This document shows positions 13,301-14,738 of a DNA stretch of 14,738 nucleotides, in pieces. Under the pieces are notes generated by a model that saw only the letters and a list, made by a program, of their open reading frames with translations, ran no database searches and was not told the DNA's origin. How positions within the stretch are numbered: the first letter of the stretch is position 1; each line of letters begins with the position of its first letter. The translations under genes and the position numbers were made by a program. Source of the DNA: an uncultured Clostridia bacterium (GTDB lineage: Bacteria > Bacillota > Clostridia > Lachnospirales > Lachnospiraceae); assembly GCA_945622055.1 (NCBI GenBank), contig CALZBV010000040.1:1-14738 (forward strand), read 5' to 3'.

Positions 13301-13797
13301 TGGAGGATGAAAACAAGTCAAGCTGGCGATACGATTTTGAAGAGGAATACGGAGAAAACAACGAGAACGTTGAACCGACTGCCCCATGTTCGCGAGCGGA
13401 GCAGGAGGCGCAGGTAAAGCAGACACTGCGGGAGCTGATGATTGGCATCGGAATTCTTTCTGTTCTGGTTCTTCTGGTCGGCAATCTGGTCCTGCGGGGG
13501 AATCTGAAGTTTTCCCTCGGGGTACTGGCAGGAACCGTTACGGCAGTCTGCTTGTCCTTTTCCATGTACCGCTCGGTTCTGATAGCTACGGAATTTCCGG
13601 AGAAAGAGGCTTCCGGGTATATGAAGAAAACCGCGCTGTACCGAATGGTAATTATGATTGTGGTAGTAGGAGCAGCTGCATATTTTTTGCAGGGGTATGG
13701 TTTATTTGGCGTCGTAATCGGCATACTGACGTTAAAGCTGTCTGCGTTCCTATGGCCGGTCATTCATAAATACAACCCGTCATTACGCGGAAAATGA
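13300..13797 (+). CDS. atpI: ATP synthase protein I (AtpI-like)
   Basis: The 165-residue membrane protein has an acidic, polar N-terminus (about 1-45) and four predicted helices: about 46-66 (MIGIGILSVLVLLVGNLVL), 70-95, 110-130 and 133-152. The GNLKFSLGVLAGTVTAVCLSF segment and the closing LSAFLWPVIHKY are like AtpI family proteins. AtpI is an assembly chaperone for the c-ring. The family is weakly conserved in sequence, so position between atpZ and atpB carries much of the call. AAGGAG lies 8 nt before the ATG, which shares a base with the atpZ stop. The acidic N-terminal extension is long compared with Bacillus AtpI. Confidence 0.78.
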   Translation: MEDENKSSWRYDFEEEYGENNENVEPTAPCSRAEQEAQVKQTLRELMIGIGILSVLVLLVGNLVLRGNLKFSLGVLAGTVTAVCLSFSMYRSVLIATEFPEKEASGYMKKTALYRMVIMIVVVGAAAYFLQGYGLFGVVIGILTLKLSAFLWPVIHKYNPSLRGK

Positions 13798-13865
13798 TTT
13801 ATACAAAGGCAAAAGATGGGGTACTACGCGAAGCGTAAACTATACTAGGAAAGGAGTGTGATAAG

Positions 13866-14621
13866 GTGGGAATCGGAACTGCTGCAAGATATGCATTTCT
13901 TGCAAATGATGTAGATGTCGGAATTACCGGATATTTTCATTTCGAGGTAGCAGGACAGACCCTCTGGATTACCACAACGCATGTGAGTCTTCTGATTGTC
14001 GTGATTGCATTAACGGTATTTGCCCTGTTTGCAAATAAGGCAATTAAAAAGGCGAAGCCGGAGGATGTTCCGGGACCGTTTCTGAATGTCATCGAGCTGT
14101 TGGTTGAATCGGTGGATGATTTGACAAAGTCGAATATGGGAAGCCGCGGGGCAAATTTTTCCAACTATATCGGTACCTTATTTGCCGTCATTCTGCTCAG
14201 CAACATCAGCGGTCTGTTCGGACTGAGGCCGCCGACTGCCGACTATGGTGTGACATTGCCGCTTGCACTTGTTACGTTTGTGCTGATTCATTACAACGGT
14301 TTCAAGTACGAAAAAGCAGGTCATGTTACCAAGCTGTTTCAGCCGGTATTGCTTACGCCGATTAATATTATCGGTGAAGTTGCAACACCGCTGTCCATGT
14401 CATTGCGTCTGTTCGGTAATGTGTTATCCGGAACGGTTATGATGGGACTGATCTACGGACTTGTTCCGAAGATTATTCAGGCTTTCTTATGGCCGGTGTT
14501 TGGTGTCCTGCATGTATACTTTGATGTATTCTCAGGCGCAATCCAGTCATACGTATTCTGTATGCTGACAATGGTATTTATTGCACAGAATTTCCCTGAG
14601 GAAGAAGCACAGGGACAATAA
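13866..14621 (+). CDS. atpB: ATP synthase F0 subunit a
   Basis: The 251-residue subunit a forms the stator half-channels that carry ions to the c-ring. It has five or six hydrophobic helices. Helix 4 carries the essential Arg181 in SLRLFGN, preceded by GEVATPLSM; the last helix contains GAIQSYVFCMLTMVF. The protein starts at GTG 13866 with AAGGAG 9 nt upstream; no ATG is suitably placed. The 68-base gap after atpI contains a 5-bp hairpin with a GAA loop (TACGC/GCGTA, 13825-13837) shortly before the ribosome binding site, which may tune expression between the accessory genes and the F0 core. Sequence alone does not settle whether the coupling ion is H+ or Na+. Confidence 0.95.
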   Translation: MGIGTAARYAFLANDVDVGITGYFHFEVAGQTLWITTTHVSLLIVVIALTVFALFANKAIKKAKPEDVPGPFLNVIELLVESVDDLTKSNMGSRGANFSNYIGTLFAVILLSNISGLFGLRPPTADYGVTLPLALVTFVLIHYNGFKYEKAGHVTKLFQPVLLTPINIIGEVATPLSMSLRLFGNVLSGTVMMGLIYGLVPKIIQAFLWPVFGVLHVYFDVFSGAIQSYVFCMLTMVFIAQNFPEEEAQGQ

Positions 14622-14651
14622 CAAAGAAATAATGAATGGAGGTTTTTGGTT

Positions 14652-14738
14652 ATGATGAGTAATATTACGAATGAAGGATTAGTATTGGCATGTTCTGCAA
14701 TCGGTGCAGGTCTTGCGATGATTGCAGGTCTTGCTGCA
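14652..14738 (+). CDS. atpE: ATP synthase F0 subunit c, N-terminal fragment
   Basis: The gene starts at ATG 14652 (a second ATG follows at once) with GGAGG 9 nt upstream, 30 bases after atpB, and runs off the window after 29 residues. The visible part has a short polar N-terminus (MMSNITNEG) and the start of the first glycine/alanine-rich helix, AIGAGLAMIAGLAA, typical of c-ring subunits. The ion-binding carboxylate and the Na+/H+ selectivity residues lie beyond the window edge. Position after atpB supports the call. Confidence 0.9.
   Translation, partial: MMSNITNEGLVLACSAIGAGLAMIAGLAA

Noticed and set aside
1..14738. CRISPR arrays, tRNA/rRNA genes, insertion sequences, prophage or attachment sites
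   Set aside because: Read on both strands, no regularly spaced repeats, cloverleaf candidates, transposase motifs or long terminal inverted repeats were seen.

Overview
The window looks like a chromosomal segment of a Gram-positive, anaerobic, fibre-degrading gut or rumen Firmicute, most likely a Lachnospiraceae member (Roseburia, Agathobacter or Butyrivibrio type). This is inferred from gene content: an intracellular xylo-oligosaccharide operon, a MecA adaptor, CwlD plus a GH18 wall enzyme, and an AtpZ-AtpI-AtpB-AtpE gene order. Ribosome binding sites are of the AAGGAGG type and promoters are sigma-A-like. Nothing points to phage, IS elements, CRISPR, tRNA or rRNA.

Bases 1-5324 (+) hold a xylan-utilisation cluster: the C-terminus of an ABC sugar-binding protein, a lipoprotein with a GH10 fold but no GH10 catalytic residues, an intact cytoplasmic GH10 xylanase, a cytoplasmic GH3 beta-xylosidase, and a 45-codon acidic ORF. 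The implied route is import of xylo-oligosaccharides by the ABC system, trimming by GH10 and hydrolysis to xylose by GH3. The lipoprotein is probably a binding protein, not an enzyme. The start regions of the GH10, GH3 and small-ORF genes each carry a perfect hairpin between or over the Shine-Dalgarno site and the start codon.

Bases 5350-6225 (-) hold mecA with its own terminator and promoter. Bases 6411-7833 (+) hold a Ser/Thr kinase fused to a degenerate MinD/ParA-like domain. They are followed by a gene-free, hairpin-rich stretch (7834-8047).

Bases 8048-12309 (+) form one operon: promoter, membrane-anchored SH3-GH18 wall glycosidase, CwlD-type amidase, Sua5-type threonylcarbamoyl-AMP synthase, RpiB-type isomerase, then a strong intrinsic terminator. 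Bases 12340-12881 (-) hold a DUF402 protein. It is divergent from the atp operon, whose promoter, atpZ-like gene, atpI and atpB lie at 12912-14621, with atpE cut by the window end.

The most unusual items are the GH10 pseudoenzyme beside its active paralogue, the repeated hairpin architecture at the xylan operon start sites, the kinase/pseudo-ATPase fusion, and the structured intergenic region at 7834-8047.
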